A stretch of DNA of 64,000 nt from Bacteroidales bacterium UBA4912 (GCA_002398875.1 DHCC01000003.1:3547-67546); one strand, 5' to 3'. Positions 44,203-52,797 are shown, counted from the first letter of the stretch. Numbers and translations are program-made. The notes: generated by a model from the sequence alone, not told the origin.

Positions 44203-45327
44203 ATGGAACTATTTGATGTATACAGTTTATGGGATATTGAGCCGGTAAGAGCTGAAGGCTGTCATGTTTGGGATAAAGACAGAATAGAATATCTAGATTT
44301 TTATGGCGGACACGCTGTTATTTCAATAGGGCATTCACACCCGGTATATGTAAAGGCAATCAGTGAGCAGGTTGAGAAGATAGGTTTTTATTCAAATTCT
44401 GTACAAAACTCACTGCAGAAAGAACTGGCTCAAAAACTCGGTGAGCAATGTGGTTATCCCGATTATTCTCTTTTTCTGTGTAACTCAGGAGCTGAAGCAA
44501 ATGAAAATGCCCTTAAGTTAGCATCTTTCCATACAGGCAACAAAAGAGTAATAGCTTTCGAAGGAGCATTCCATGGTCGCACTTCAGGTGCCGTAGCCAT
44601 TACTGACAATCCAAATATTCAATCCCCATTCAATAATGGGCATGAGGTAACTTTCGTTGCCCTCAATGACATTGATGGCTTAGAGTCTGAATTGGAAAAG
44701 AATGATGTGGCAGCAGTAATTATTGAAGGTATTCAAGGAATTGCCGGTATTTATGTTCCAGAAACTGATTTCTTACAGCAGCTTGAAACACTCTGTAAAA
44801 AACATAATGTGCCATTGATACTTGATGAAATTCAATCCGGCTATGGACGCACCGGACAGTTTTTTGCACATCAAAAGGCTGGCATTAAGCCCGATTTAAT
44901 ATCCATAGCAAAGGGCATGGGAAATGGCTTTCCGATCGGAGGTTTACTTATTTCCCCTGAATTTGAAGCAAAAAAGGGTATGCTGGGCACCACTTTTGGG
45001 GGCAATCATCTGGCTTGTGCAGCTGCAATAGCAGTACTTAATGTGATTAAATATGAGTCTCTGATTGAAAATGCAGCTTCAATGGGTGAATACCTGAAAG
45101 GGAAGCTGCTCAATATTAAAGGTGTAAAAGAGGTTCGTGGTCGTGGATTAATGCTCGGGATTGATTTTCAACCTGAATATTCTGCTATACGTAACCAACT
45201 GTTGTTTGAAAGTCATATCTTTACCGGAGGTGCAAAAAACAACATTATGCGTCTGCTCCCTCCCCTCTCTATTTCTAAAGAGGAAATTGATATTTTTATT
45301 AGCGAGCTAACAAAAAAATTAAACTAA
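44203..45327 (+). CDS. argD: N-acylornithine aminotransferase
   Basis: PLP enzyme making N-acylornithine from the semialdehyde and glutamate. 374 residues. Class III aminotransferase motifs are FYGGHAVISIGHSHP, LFLCNSGAEANENALKLA, AFHGRTSGA, LILDEIQSGYGRTGQFFAHQ, and SIAKGMGNGFPIGG with the PLP lysine. It lies 89 bases after argC and 5 before argF'. Probably acts on succinylated substrate in this organism (inference). Confidence 0.94.
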   Translation: MELFDVYSLWDIEPVRAEGCHVWDKDRIEYLDFYGGHAVISIGHSHPVYVKAISEQVEKIGFYSNSVQNSLQKELAQKLGEQCGYPDYSLFLCNSGAEANENALKLASFHTGNKRVIAFEGAFHGRTSGAVAITDNPNIQSPFNNGHEVTFVALNDIDGLESELEKNDVAAVIIEGIQGIAGIYVPETDFLQQLETLCKKHNVPLILDEIQSGYGRTGQFFAHQKAGIKPDLISIAKGMGNGFPIGGLLISPEFEAKKGMLGTTFGGNHLACAAAIAVLNVIKYESLIENAASMGEYLKGKLLNIKGVKEVRGRGLMLGIDFQPEYSAIRNQLLFESHIFTGGAKNNIMRLLPPLSISKEEIDIFISELTKKLN

Positions 45328-45332
45328 ATAGT

Positions 45333-46286
45333 ATGAGAAACTTTACATCGGTGCATGATATAGGTGATCTGAGTCGGGCATTGGAAAAGGCAAAGGCTGT
45401 TAAAGAACATCCTTTCGCAGATCAGGAATTAGGAAAGAATAAAACCCTTATGCTGATATTCTTCAATTCAAGTCTGCGTACTCGTCTCAGTACACAGAAG
45501 GCCGGATTAAATTTAGGAATGAATGTAATTGTTCTGGATATTAATCAGGGAGCATGGAAGCTTGAAACTGAAAGAGGTGTTATAATGGATGGAGATAAAC
45601 CTGAACATATACTGGAAGCAATCCCGGTTATGGGTTCATATTGTGATATTATAGGAGTGCGCTCTTTTGCACAGTTTGAAAGTAAGCATGATGACTACAA
45701 TGAGGTGATTCTTAATCAGTTTATTCAATATTCAAATCGGCCCGTTTTCAGTATGGAAGCTGCTACACGTCACCCGCTTCAGAGTTTTGCAGATCTTATC
45801 ACTATTGAGGAGTACAAAAAAACGGAGCGACCAAAAGTAGTACTAACCTGGGCTCCACACCCTAAAGCTCTGCCACAGGCGGTACCTAACTCATTTGCCG
45901 AGTGGATGAATGCTACCGATTATGAGTTCGTAATTACTCATCCTGAAGGGTATGAACTGGATGAAAAGTTTGTAGGTAATGCAATTGTTGAGTATGACAA
46001 AGAGAAAGCATACAAGGGCGCTGATTTCATATATGCAAAAAACTGGTCAGCTTATAAAGATCCAAACTATGGCAAGATTTTAAGTACCGACCGCTCCTGG
46101 ACTGTAGATTCTGAAAAAATGGCCCTGACCAACAATGCTTACTTTATGCACTGCCTACCCGTTCGTCGCAATATGATTGTTAGTGATGAGGTGATTGAGG
46201 GACCACAATCTATAGTTATCCCTGAAGCAGCCAACAGGGTTGTTTCTGCACAAGTGGTTCTAAAGGAGATTTTAAAGGAATTGTAA
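45333..46286 (+). CDS. argF': N-succinylornithine carbamoyltransferase
   Basis: Transfers carbamoyl to N-succinylornithine in the Bacteroidetes arginine route. 317 residues. The carbamoyl-phosphate loop reads FFNSSLRTRLSTQKAG (43-58) in place of the STRTR of ordinary ornithine enzymes. Pro90 is present in DGDKPEHI, the residue that in the Bacteroides fragilis enzyme replaces a Glu and sets succinyl specificity. MHCLPVRRNM lies near residue 270. Followed by a 248-base gap with a weak terminator and a nested inverted repeat. Confidence 0.93.
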   Translation: MRNFTSVHDIGDLSRALEKAKAVKEHPFADQELGKNKTLMLIFFNSSLRTRLSTQKAGLNLGMNVIVLDINQGAWKLETERGVIMDGDKPEHILEAIPVMGSYCDIIGVRSFAQFESKHDDYNEVILNQFIQYSNRPVFSMEAATRHPLQSFADLITIEEYKKTERPKVVLTWAPHPKALPQAVPNSFAEWMNATDYEFVITHPEGYELDEKFVGNAIVEYDKEKAYKGADFIYAKNWSAYKDPNYGKILSTDRSWTVDSEKMALTNNAYFMHCLPVRRNMIVSDEVIEGPQSIVIPEAANRVVSAQVVLKEILKEL

Positions 46287-46320
46287 ATTAATGCTCTGAC
46301 ACAGGGTTCTTTATCTTCTT

Positions 46321-46346
46321 TGCATAATAAAAATGCATTGTTTTTT
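46321..46346 (+). terminator. Weak terminator after argF'
   Basis: TGCAT and ATGCA form a 5-bp stem, followed by TTGTTTTTT. The short stem suggests partial read-through into argB. Confidence 0.4.
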
Positions 46347-46354
46347 AGACGTCT

Positions 46355-46472
46355 CACTAACTTCTTTCGGGTACCCATTCTGCGAAACTAACGTATAATT
46401 TGATTTACTGTTTGAGCGAAGCGAGTTTAAATCAAATAGTGAGTAAGCAGCTAATGGATGAAAGAATTAGTG
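46355..46472. repeat. Nested inverted-repeat element between argF' and argB
   Basis: Outer arms: CACTAA (46355-46360) with TTAGTG (46467-46472), TTCTTTC (46362-46368) with GAAAGAA (46460-46466), and CCATT (46375-46379) with AATGG (46453-46457). The inner arm ATTTGATTTA (46398-46407) pairs perfectly with TAAATCAAAT (46428-46437). The layout is like a small non-autonomous (MITE-like) element or a large RNA stem-loop. No coding potential beyond a few codons. Confidence 0.5.
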
Positions 46473-46534
46473 TAAACTAGAAAAAATTGTACATTTTTTT
46501 AAAGAAGAAGAAAAGCAGTCAAGAAAAAATCAAG

Positions 46535-47338
46535 ATGAAAAGTAAAGTTTTATATAACCGTGAAAAAGAAAAGCTCTCAATTGTAAAAATCGGGGGTAAC
46601 ATAGTTGATAATCCTGCAGAGCTACAGAAGTTTCTCATTGATTTTAATATGCTTAAAGGACTAAAAATATTGATTCACGGTGGTGGGGCAATAGCTACAA
46701 AGATGGCGGAACAATTGGGGATTGAGACAAAAAAAGTACAGGGCAGAAGAATAACAGATTCTGAAACTCTGAAGCTTGTCACAATGGTATATGCCGGATT
46801 GATTAATAAAAATATTGTTGCATCACTCCAAAGCATCGGTTGCAATGCTATCGGGTTAACAGGCGCTGATGCTAACTGTATCCCTTCTATTCGTCGTTCT
46901 CCCGAGCCTGTAGATTTCGGATTTGTGGGAGACCCTGATCCACAGAGAGTGAACAAGACCTTCATCGTTGAATTACTTGAAAATGCTTCTATACCTGTTT
47001 TCTGTGCTATTACACATGATGGTGAAGGCTCACTTCTTAACACAAACGCTGACACAATTGCTTATACAGTAGCATCAGCACTTTCAGATATATATAAAAC
47101 TACTCTCTACTACTGTTTCGAAAAAGAGGGTGTACTTATGGATCTAAATAACCCTGAGAGCCTTATAGAAACAATTGACATAGATGAATATAACAAACTT
47201 ATACAACAGGGGGTGATAGCTGATGGAATGATTCCAAAATTATTCAACTCATTCAATGCAATTTCTCAGGGTGTATCGGAAGTTATTATCCTTCATGCAA
47301 AAAACCTGTTGACAGGAAAAGGAACTAAGTTAATCTGA
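46535..47338 (+). CDS. argB: N-acylglutamate kinase
   Basis: Phosphorylates the N-acylglutamate gamma-carboxyl. 267 residues from ATG 46535; an in-frame ATG at 46487 adds 16 Lys-rich residues and looks spurious. Amino-acid kinase motifs: LSIVKIGGNIVDN, KILIHGGGAIATKM, VQGRRITDSETLKLVTMVYAG, GLTGADANCI and LNTNADTIAYTVASAL. Preceded by the nested inverted-repeat element; it may be co-transcribed with upstream genes at reduced level. Confidence 0.94.
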   Translation: MKSKVLYNREKEKLSIVKIGGNIVDNPAELQKFLIDFNMLKGLKILIHGGGAIATKMAEQLGIETKKVQGRRITDSETLKLVTMVYAGLINKNIVASLQSIGCNAIGLTGADANCIPSIRRSPEPVDFGFVGDPDPQRVNKTFIVELLENASIPVFCAITHDGEGSLLNTNADTIAYTVASALSDIYKTTLYYCFEKEGVLMDLNNPESLIETIDIDEYNKLIQQGVIADGMIPKLFNSFNAISQGVSEVIILHAKNLLTGKGTKLI

Positions 47339-47382
47339 TTTGAAAGATTTTTTAATTACTGTATTGAAAGATTGTTATATAA

Positions 47383-48468
47383 ATGACAGAAAATAGTTAT
47401 AAAAACAGAGCTGCAGAATTACTCAGGAAACTGGTATCTATAAAATCTTTTTCCGGAAATGAGGAGTTGCGCAGCAACTATCTGGAAGAATATTTCAGTC
47501 AAAAAGGTATATCAGCTGAAAGAATAGGAAACAACCTCATTTTCCGCCAACCTCATCATGATCTTAATAAGCAGACGCTAATGCTAAACTCACATCTTGA
47601 TACTGTTTTGCCTGTCTCTGGTTACTCCTTCGATCCTTTTAATCCTGAAAAATCAGATACTCATATCCTAGGTCTTGGCAGCAATGATGCCGGAGCAAGT
47701 GTAGTCTCGATGATTCAGACATTTCTGCATTTTTATAAAACTGAAATGCCTTTTAATTTACTACTTGCACTTTCTACAGAAGAGGAAAATTCGGGTCCTA
47801 ATGGTATGCGTCTGATGTGGGAAAAGCTTGCCGAAGAAGTGAATATGGCAATTATCGGAGAACCTACCGGAATGAAGGCTGCTATTGCTGAACGGGGCTT
47901 ACTGGTTATTGATGGCGAAGCAAAGGGTGTTAGTGGTCATGCCGCCCGCAATGAGGGTGTAAATGCATTATATATAGCATTAGACGACATAAACACTTTA
48001 CGGTCGGTGAAATTTGATAAAGTATCTCCTACAATGGGTGAGGTTAAGTTGACTGTCACCCAGATAGAAGCAGGTACGCAGCATAATGTGGTGCCCGACA
48101 ACTGCAGGTTTGTTGTCGATATAAGGCCAACAGAACAATATAGCAACAGTGAAATAATGGATATACTGCAACCCATGGTTAAAAGTAATCTCAAGGCGCG
48201 ATCGCTGACAAACAGGAGCTCAGCTACACCTGTGAATCATTTATTGTTGCAATGTGCTGAACAACTGGGAATTGAAACATACACCTCTCCTACCACTTCA
48301 GACTGGATGAGAATAACTTGTCCCGCAATAAAAATGGGTCCGGGTGAATCGGCACGTTCTCACCAGGCTGATGAATTTATACTGACGGATGAACTGGAAC
48401 AGGGGATTAATGGATATATTGAGTTTATAAATCGAATGTCCGGCGATACCGGAATATCAAATAAGTGA
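47383..48468 (+). CDS. argE: N-acylornithine/N-acylcitrulline deacylase (M20 family)
   Basis: Removes the N-acyl group late in arginine synthesis. 361 residues. M20 metal motifs: MLNSHLDTV, GLGSNDAGASVVSM, LALSTEEENSGPNG (catalytic Glu-Glu) and AIIGEPTGM; a dimerisation domain follows (AKGVSGHAARNEGVNALY). In the succinyl pathway the substrate should be N-succinylcitrulline, because argF' acts before deacylation. It precedes argH by 13 bases. Confidence 0.92.
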   Translation: MTENSYKNRAAELLRKLVSIKSFSGNEELRSNYLEEYFSQKGISAERIGNNLIFRQPHHDLNKQTLMLNSHLDTVLPVSGYSFDPFNPEKSDTHILGLGSNDAGASVVSMIQTFLHFYKTEMPFNLLLALSTEEENSGPNGMRLMWEKLAEEVNMAIIGEPTGMKAAIAERGLLVIDGEAKGVSGHAARNEGVNALYIALDDINTLRSVKFDKVSPTMGEVKLTVTQIEAGTQHNVVPDNCRFVVDIRPTEQYSNSEIMDILQPMVKSNLKARSLTNRSSATPVNHLLLQCAEQLGIETYTSPTTSDWMRITCPAIKMGPGESARSHQADEFILTDELEQGINGYIEFINRMSGDTGISNK

Positions 48469-48481
48469 TAAACTAAGAATT

Positions 48482-49777
48482 ATGGCAAAAATTTGGGATA
48501 AGGGCTTCGATGCCAACAAACTGGTAGAAGACTTCACAGTAGGCAAAGATCGTGAACTGGATTTGCGTCTCGCAAAACATGACATCAAAGGATCAATGGC
48601 GCATATAAAAATGCTGACAAAAATAGGTCTGCTCGAAGAAAATGAAGAAAAATCACTCCAATCAGAACTTAAAAATATTCTTGACGAGGTTGAAGCAGGC
48701 AACTTCAAACTTGATGATGATGTTGAAGATATCCACTCGCAAATTGAAGCCATGCTAACTGAGCGACTCGGAGAGATTGGGAAAAAGATTCATTCCGGAC
48801 GCTCTCGCAATGATCAGGTGCTGGTAGACATAAAACTATATCTGAAAGAAGAAATACAGCAAATTAAAGAGGAAGTTCTGCAACTTTTCGATCAATTACA
48901 ATCTCTGAGTGAGCAGCATAAAGACGTTCTGCTTCCCGGCTACACACATGCACAAATTGCTATGCCATCTTCATTCGGATTATGGTTAGGTGCTTATGCC
49001 GAAGCTTTAGTGGATGATATGCATACACTTGCCGCAGCGTGGAAAGTAGCCGATCAAAATCCTCTTGGTTCTGCTGCTGGCTACGGCAGTTCTTTTCCTC
49101 TTGACAGGGAGATGACTACTAAAGAGCTGGGGTTTGGCACAATGAATTATAATGTAATTGCAGCTCAAATGGGTCGTGGAAAGACAGAGCGTATTCTCGC
49201 GCAAAGTATGTCTAATATAGCATCAACGCTAAATAAGCTGGCTACTGACAATTGCACCTATCTGTCAGGTAATTATGCCTTCATCTCCTACCCCAAGGAG
49301 TTAACCACCGGATCGAGCATAATGCCTCATAAAAAGAATCCTGATGTTTGGGAGCTGATAAGAGCCCATAGTAATCGTTTGCAAAGCCTCCCAAATGAAA
49401 TTTCCCTGATGACTACAAATATGCCGCATGGATATTTTCGTGATTACCAACTATTGAAAGAGGTACTTTTCCCGGCAATTGAGACTATGCACACTATCCT
49501 GAAAATGGCGCATTTCATGCTTCAGAATATCAGTGTAAATAAGGATATTCTTTCTGAACCAAAATATGATTATCTTTTTACTGTAGAAGATGTTAACAAT
49601 CGCGTTTTACAGGGTATTCCTTTCCGTGAAGCATATCAGCAGGTAGGCAAAGAGGTTCAGGAGGGCACTTTTCATGCTGAGAAAAAAGTTAATCACACCC
49701 ACGCCGGCAGTATCGGTAATCTTTGTAATGAAGAAATAAGACGAAAAATGGATTTAGCATCAAGCAACATTGGTTAA
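48482..49777 (+). CDS. argH: Argininosuccinate lyase
   Basis: Last step: splits argininosuccinate to arginine and fumarate. 431 residues. Motifs are DVEDIHSQIEAMLTERLG, IHSGRSRNDQVLVDIKLYL, PGYTHAQIAMPSSFG, and the superfamily signature GSSIMPHKKNPDVWE. Last gene of the arginine cluster. Immediately after the stop come copy B of the 11-bp-period repeat and a strong terminator. Confidence 0.96.
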   Translation: MAKIWDKGFDANKLVEDFTVGKDRELDLRLAKHDIKGSMAHIKMLTKIGLLEENEEKSLQSELKNILDEVEAGNFKLDDDVEDIHSQIEAMLTERLGEIGKKIHSGRSRNDQVLVDIKLYLKEEIQQIKEEVLQLFDQLQSLSEQHKDVLLPGYTHAQIAMPSSFGLWLGAYAEALVDDMHTLAAAWKVADQNPLGSAAGYGSSFPLDREMTTKELGFGTMNYNVIAAQMGRGKTERILAQSMSNIASTLNKLATDNCTYLSGNYAFISYPKELTTGSSIMPHKKNPDVWELIRAHSNRLQSLPNEISLMTTNMPHGYFRDYQLLKEVLFPAIETMHTILKMAHFMLQNISVNKDILSEPKYDYLFTVEDVNNRVLQGIPFREAYQQVGKEVQEGTFHAEKKVNHTHAGSIGNLCNEEIRRKMDLASSNIG

Positions 49778-49778
49778 G

Positions 49779-49854
49779 ACTTATTCTTATCTCGCTCTTA
49801 CCTGATCCTGACCTCGCTCTTATAATCTCCTTTTAGAAGAGTGCGAAGTAAAGG
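49779..49854 (+). repeat. 11-bp-period intergenic repeat, copy B
   Basis: Units start at 49789, 49800, 49811 and 49822: ATCTCGCTCTT, ACCTGATCCTG, ACCTCGCTCTT, ATAATCTCCTT, preceded by a 10-base unit ACTTATTCTT. The tail TTAGAAGAGTG, CGAAGTAAAGG (49833-49854) aligns with the tail of copy A. CTCGCTCTTA occurs twice, 22 bases apart. Confidence 0.65.
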
Positions 49855-49871
49855 AAATGTATGTATAAAAA

Positions 49872-49918
49872 AACAGGGATCTAAACTCTAAATAGGTTTG
49901 ATCCCTGTTGGTTTTGTT
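49872..49918 (+). terminator. Strong bidirectional terminator between argH and the DUF6448 gene
   Basis: AACAGGGATC (49872-49881) pairs perfectly with GATCCCTGTT (49900-49909). GGTTTTGTTT follows on the plus strand; on the minus strand the stem is followed by a run of T (the A-run at 49867-49873). Confidence 0.88.
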
Positions 49919-49949
49919 TATGAAGATCTGTTTTTTGCCTTAGAAAATA

Positions 49950-50561
49950 TTAGTGACTATGACCACCACCGCCTAATAAGATATCATGTACGGCTTCAAC
50001 ACTGTGAGTATAGTCCACATAAGCTTCAACATATTTTCTACCTTCTTCTACTGAATTGTCTTTTACTTTATAAAGAGCTTCTGTATTATCAAATTTCTCT
50101 TGAAGTACTCCGTTTATATGATTATTAAGAGCTTTCAGAAGACTATCGAAATCGCCTGTCTCCAGAGCTTTGTCACTCATCATTGTTATAGGAGCTACTG
50201 ATCCTGCTGGTTTTAGTCCTGTAAAAGTTGCACCTTCCATTTCACGATGCAGACGTACAAAAGTTTCGTAGAAATGTTTTTTTACTATCTCATATATCTC
50301 CTTGTCACCGTTTCTCAAGCTGTATGTTTTGTGGAAAAGAGGTACAACTTCATCTTCCATATCTGCGTTAATCCATTTCAGAATCAGATCAACATTATTG
50401 GTTTCCAGAGCTTTTTCCGCATCCTTCAGAGCTGGTCCGTCAAAAGAATCGCAATGAGCTGATGCAGGTTGCATGCTTAGGATTGAAAAAAATGCTATAA
50501 GTGATAAAGTAAATATCGACTTTAGCCAATTGTTTTTTTGTGAGTAAATTCTTGTTTTCAT
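49950..50561 (-). CDS. DUF6448 secreted protein
   Basis: 203 residues with a signal peptide cleaved after about Ala35 (QPASA), so the mature protein starts HCDSFDGPALKDAEKALETNNV, the hallmark of DUF6448. The body is mostly helical. The C-terminus is GGGGHSH; together with the N-terminal His-Cys, metal binding is possible. Function unknown. It is divergent from a His-rich Crp/Fnr regulator, and its predicted promoter has that type of operator near -42, so activation by the neighbour is likely. Confidence 0.8.
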   Translation of the reverse strand: MKTRIYSQKNNWLKSIFTLSLIAFFSILSMQPASAHCDSFDGPALKDAEKALETNNVDLILKWINADMEDEVVPLFHKTYSLRNGDKEIYEIVKKHFYETFVRLHREMEGATFTGLKPAGSVAPITMMSDKALETGDFDSLLKALNNHINGVLQEKFDNTEALYKVKDNSVEEGRKYVEAYVDYTHSVEAVHDILLGGGGHSH

Positions 50562-50704
50562 AATTCTTAATTTTATAATTGTTGCTTTACTTATTTCTTT
50601 TTATTATTTTCGTTATCAGTTTATTATTATCATTACCTGACTTTTAGTTTTTATCTTGTATTTTAATTTGATATTAATTTTCTGTTCTATCTTATTTTGT
50701 ATTA

Positions 50705-50712
50705 CAAAGGTA
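50705..50712 (-). promoter_or_regulatory. -7 element (TACCTTTG) for the DUF6448 gene
   Basis: Exact TAnnTTTG on the minus strand. The inferred transcript start is near 50698, with a leader of about 137 bases. Confidence 0.5.
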
Positions 50713-50732
50713 CAGTCTACTCTACCCAATAA

Positions 50733-50750
50733 TTGTCACCCAGGCGACAA
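50733..50750. promoter_or_regulatory. Crp/Fnr-family operator dyad
   Basis: TTGTCACCCAGGCGACAA fits the two-fold symmetric pattern TGTCR-N6-YGACA known for CooA-like Crp/Fnr proteins, with extra symmetric T and A at the ends. Its centre lies about 43 bases upstream of the predicted DUF6448 transcript start, a class II activator position, and about 90 bases before the Crp/Fnr gene. Confidence 0.65.
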
Positions 50751-50830
50751 ACTGCATCTTTAACATTATTTAGTGATAATATTACGACTTGCAGGCTTAC
50801 TCCCTGTTTATTAATATAATAAATAGACTT

Positions 50831-51625
50831 ATGGAAGATAAAAAAGGATTTTCCCACGACCATTTAGCACGTCTCCTTAAGGAGCATAATTTGAATCCTG
50901 ATTACTTTAACGGCAATAATCACCATCACGGGCACAACACTCATGACCATAAGGATCAAAACAGTTCAAGTCAGCAATTATCATATTGTCCGTTGTTTAA
51001 AAACATGAGTCAGGCTGATCATGACCAGTTTCTCGACAGGAATGTGAAAGAGGTTCTGACTTTTAAAAAAGGAGAAACCATTGCTATGCAGGGAGACCCG
51101 ATAAGCTCCGTTATGCTTCTTGTTCAGGGAAGTGTAAGAACAGAAATGATAACAATGGAGGGGAATATTCTCGATATAGATATAATGGAAGCGGTAATTC
51201 CTTTGGCTCCCTCATTTATATATGGTGAAAAAAACCGGTATCCAGTGGATGTGATTGCTGCAGAACCTTGCATCTTCCTGAAGATATCGAAAGAGGCATG
51301 GTTGGATGAGATGGCAAATAACAAGCAGATGCTTACCAACTTTTTAACTATGAATGCGGATTTGACCCTCTATCTTACTAATAAGTTGCAGATGATTTCA
51401 CTGAAAAGCCTTAGAAAGAAATTAGCCACTTTCTTTCTTGAAAAGACAACAATAGAATATGATTCTTTTAATCTTAAACGCTCGCGCACTCAGTTGGCAG
51501 AATTTTTCGGGGTACAGCGTCAGTCCCTTGCCCGCTCGCTTAAAGAGATGGAAGATGAGGATATAATTAAACTTAACGGTCGTAACGTGAAGATTATCGA
51601 CAGGAGCAAGTTGATCAGAGAATAG
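50831..51625 (+). CDS. Crp/Fnr-family transcription regulator with His-rich N-terminal extension
   Basis: 264 residues from ATG 50831. An N-terminal extension has nine His in the first 40 residues (clusters at 31-33, 35, 38, 40), followed by SYCPLFKNMSQADHDQFL. The cyclic-nucleotide-binding-like beta-roll (about 60-165) has FKKGETIAMQGDPISSVMLLVQGSV. A winged helix at about 195-245 carries RTQLAEFFGVQRQSLARSLKEMEDEDII. The His cluster hints at metal or haem sensing (inference). Paired divergently with the DUF6448 gene. Confidence 0.88.
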   Translation: MEDKKGFSHDHLARLLKEHNLNPDYFNGNNHHHGHNTHDHKDQNSSSQQLSYCPLFKNMSQADHDQFLDRNVKEVLTFKKGETIAMQGDPISSVMLLVQGSVRTEMITMEGNILDIDIMEAVIPLAPSFIYGEKNRYPVDVIAAEPCIFLKISKEAWLDEMANNKQMLTNFLTMNADLTLYLTNKLQMISLKSLRKKLATFFLEKTTIEYDSFNLKRSRTQLAEFFGVQRQSLARSLKEMEDEDIIKLNGRNVKIIDRSKLIRE

Positions 51626-51674
51626 CCTTTACCTTTTACATCTGTTTTTACTGTTTAATTACCTCAATTTTTAG

Positions 51675-51682
51675 TACTTTTG
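51675..51682 (+). promoter_or_regulatory. -7 element (TACTTTTG) for the pta operon
   Basis: Exact TAnnTTTG, about 71 bases before the pta ATG. Confidence 0.5.
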
Positions 51683-51753
51683 TGGTATATACATTATATG
51701 TTTATATTGTATCCTGTTTATCTTGATTGAAAAACCAAAACAAATATAAAACG

Positions 51754-52764
51754 ATGGACTTACTCGAAAGTATTATTCAGAGGGCTAAGGCTGACAAGCA
51801 GCGTATTGTATTGCCCGAAGGGACTGAAGAACGGACACTCCGTGCTGCTGATTTATTATTGTCAGATGATGTGGCAGATATCATTCTGCTTGGTGAAGAA
51901 CAATCCATAAAGGAAATGGCTGATAAATTGGGTTTATCAAATATCAATAAGGCCATTATAATAGATCCTAAGGAGCATTCAAAGAAAAAGGAATATACAG
52001 ACCTACTTTTAGAACTTAGAAAAAAGAAAGGCATGACACCTGAACAAGCCTCCGCACTGGTAGAAGAACCCCTGTATCTGGCTTGCCTGATGATTAAAAA
52101 CGGTGATGCTGATGGCGAGATTGCAGGTGCTCAGAATACTACAGGAGATGTGCTTCGACCTGCTTTGCAGATTATCAAAACACTCCCGGGAGTGAAAGTT
52201 GTTTCGGGAGCATTTATTATGTTTACACAAACACCCCAGTATGGTGAAAACGGAGCCCTGTTATTCGCAGATTGTGCTGTTATGCCCAATCCGAATGCTG
52301 AAGAACTTGCATCAATTGCTGTATCTTCTGCCAAAACCATGCAAAGCCTTGTAGGTGCAGAGCCGAGAGTAGCGATGTTGAGCTTTTCGACTAAAGGGAG
52401 CGCAGAACATGAGATGATTGATAAGGTCAAAGAAGCTACACGAATAGCAAAAGAAATGAATAGCAACCTGCTAATAGATGGCGAATTACAGGCTGATGCG
52501 GCACTGGTGCCATCGGTCGGCTCAAGCAAAGCTCCCGGAAGTTTGATTGCCGGCAAAGCTAATGTGCTCGTTTTTCCGACACTCGAATCCGGGAATATCG
52601 GATACAAGCTGGTACAAAGATTAGGCAATGCTCAGGCAGTGGGGCCAGTACTACAAGGTATGGCAGCTCCGGTAAACGATTTGTCTCGCGGTTGCTCAGT
52701 TGAAGATATATATAACATGGTGGCAATTACTGCTAACCAAGCAATCGGACTAAAAAAGAATTAG
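51754..52764 (+). CDS. pta: Phosphate acetyltransferase
   Basis: Converts acetyl-CoA and phosphate to acetyl phosphate in fermentative acetate production. 336 residues from ATG 51754, the single-domain form without the N-terminal regulatory part of enterobacterial Pta. Motifs: RIVLPEGTEERTLRAA at the N-terminus, GDADGEIAGAQNTTGDVLRPALQ, VAMLSFSTKGSAEHEM, and VLVFPTLESGNIGYKLVQRL. It forms an operon with the dehydrogenase-like gene and ackA. Confidence 0.96.
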   Translation: MDLLESIIQRAKADKQRIVLPEGTEERTLRAADLLLSDDVADIILLGEEQSIKEMADKLGLSNINKAIIIDPKEHSKKKEYTDLLLELRKKKGMTPEQASALVEEPLYLACLMIKNGDADGEIAGAQNTTGDVLRPALQIIKTLPGVKVVSGAFIMFTQTPQYGENGALLFADCAVMPNPNAEELASIAVSSAKTMQSLVGAEPRVAMLSFSTKGSAEHEMIDKVKEATRIAKEMNSNLLIDGELQADAALVPSVGSSKAPGSLIAGKANVLVFPTLESGNIGYKLVQRLGNAQAVGPVLQGMAAPVNDLSRGCSVEDIYNMVAITANQAIGLKKN

Positions 52765-52797
52765 ATATTAAAAATAACAGATAAAAGTCGCATTCTT

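Noticed and set aside
46454..46480. Eight-codon frame before argB as a second Arg leader peptide
   Set aside because: It has only one Arg codon, no promoter element directly upstream, and lies within the inverted-repeat arm.
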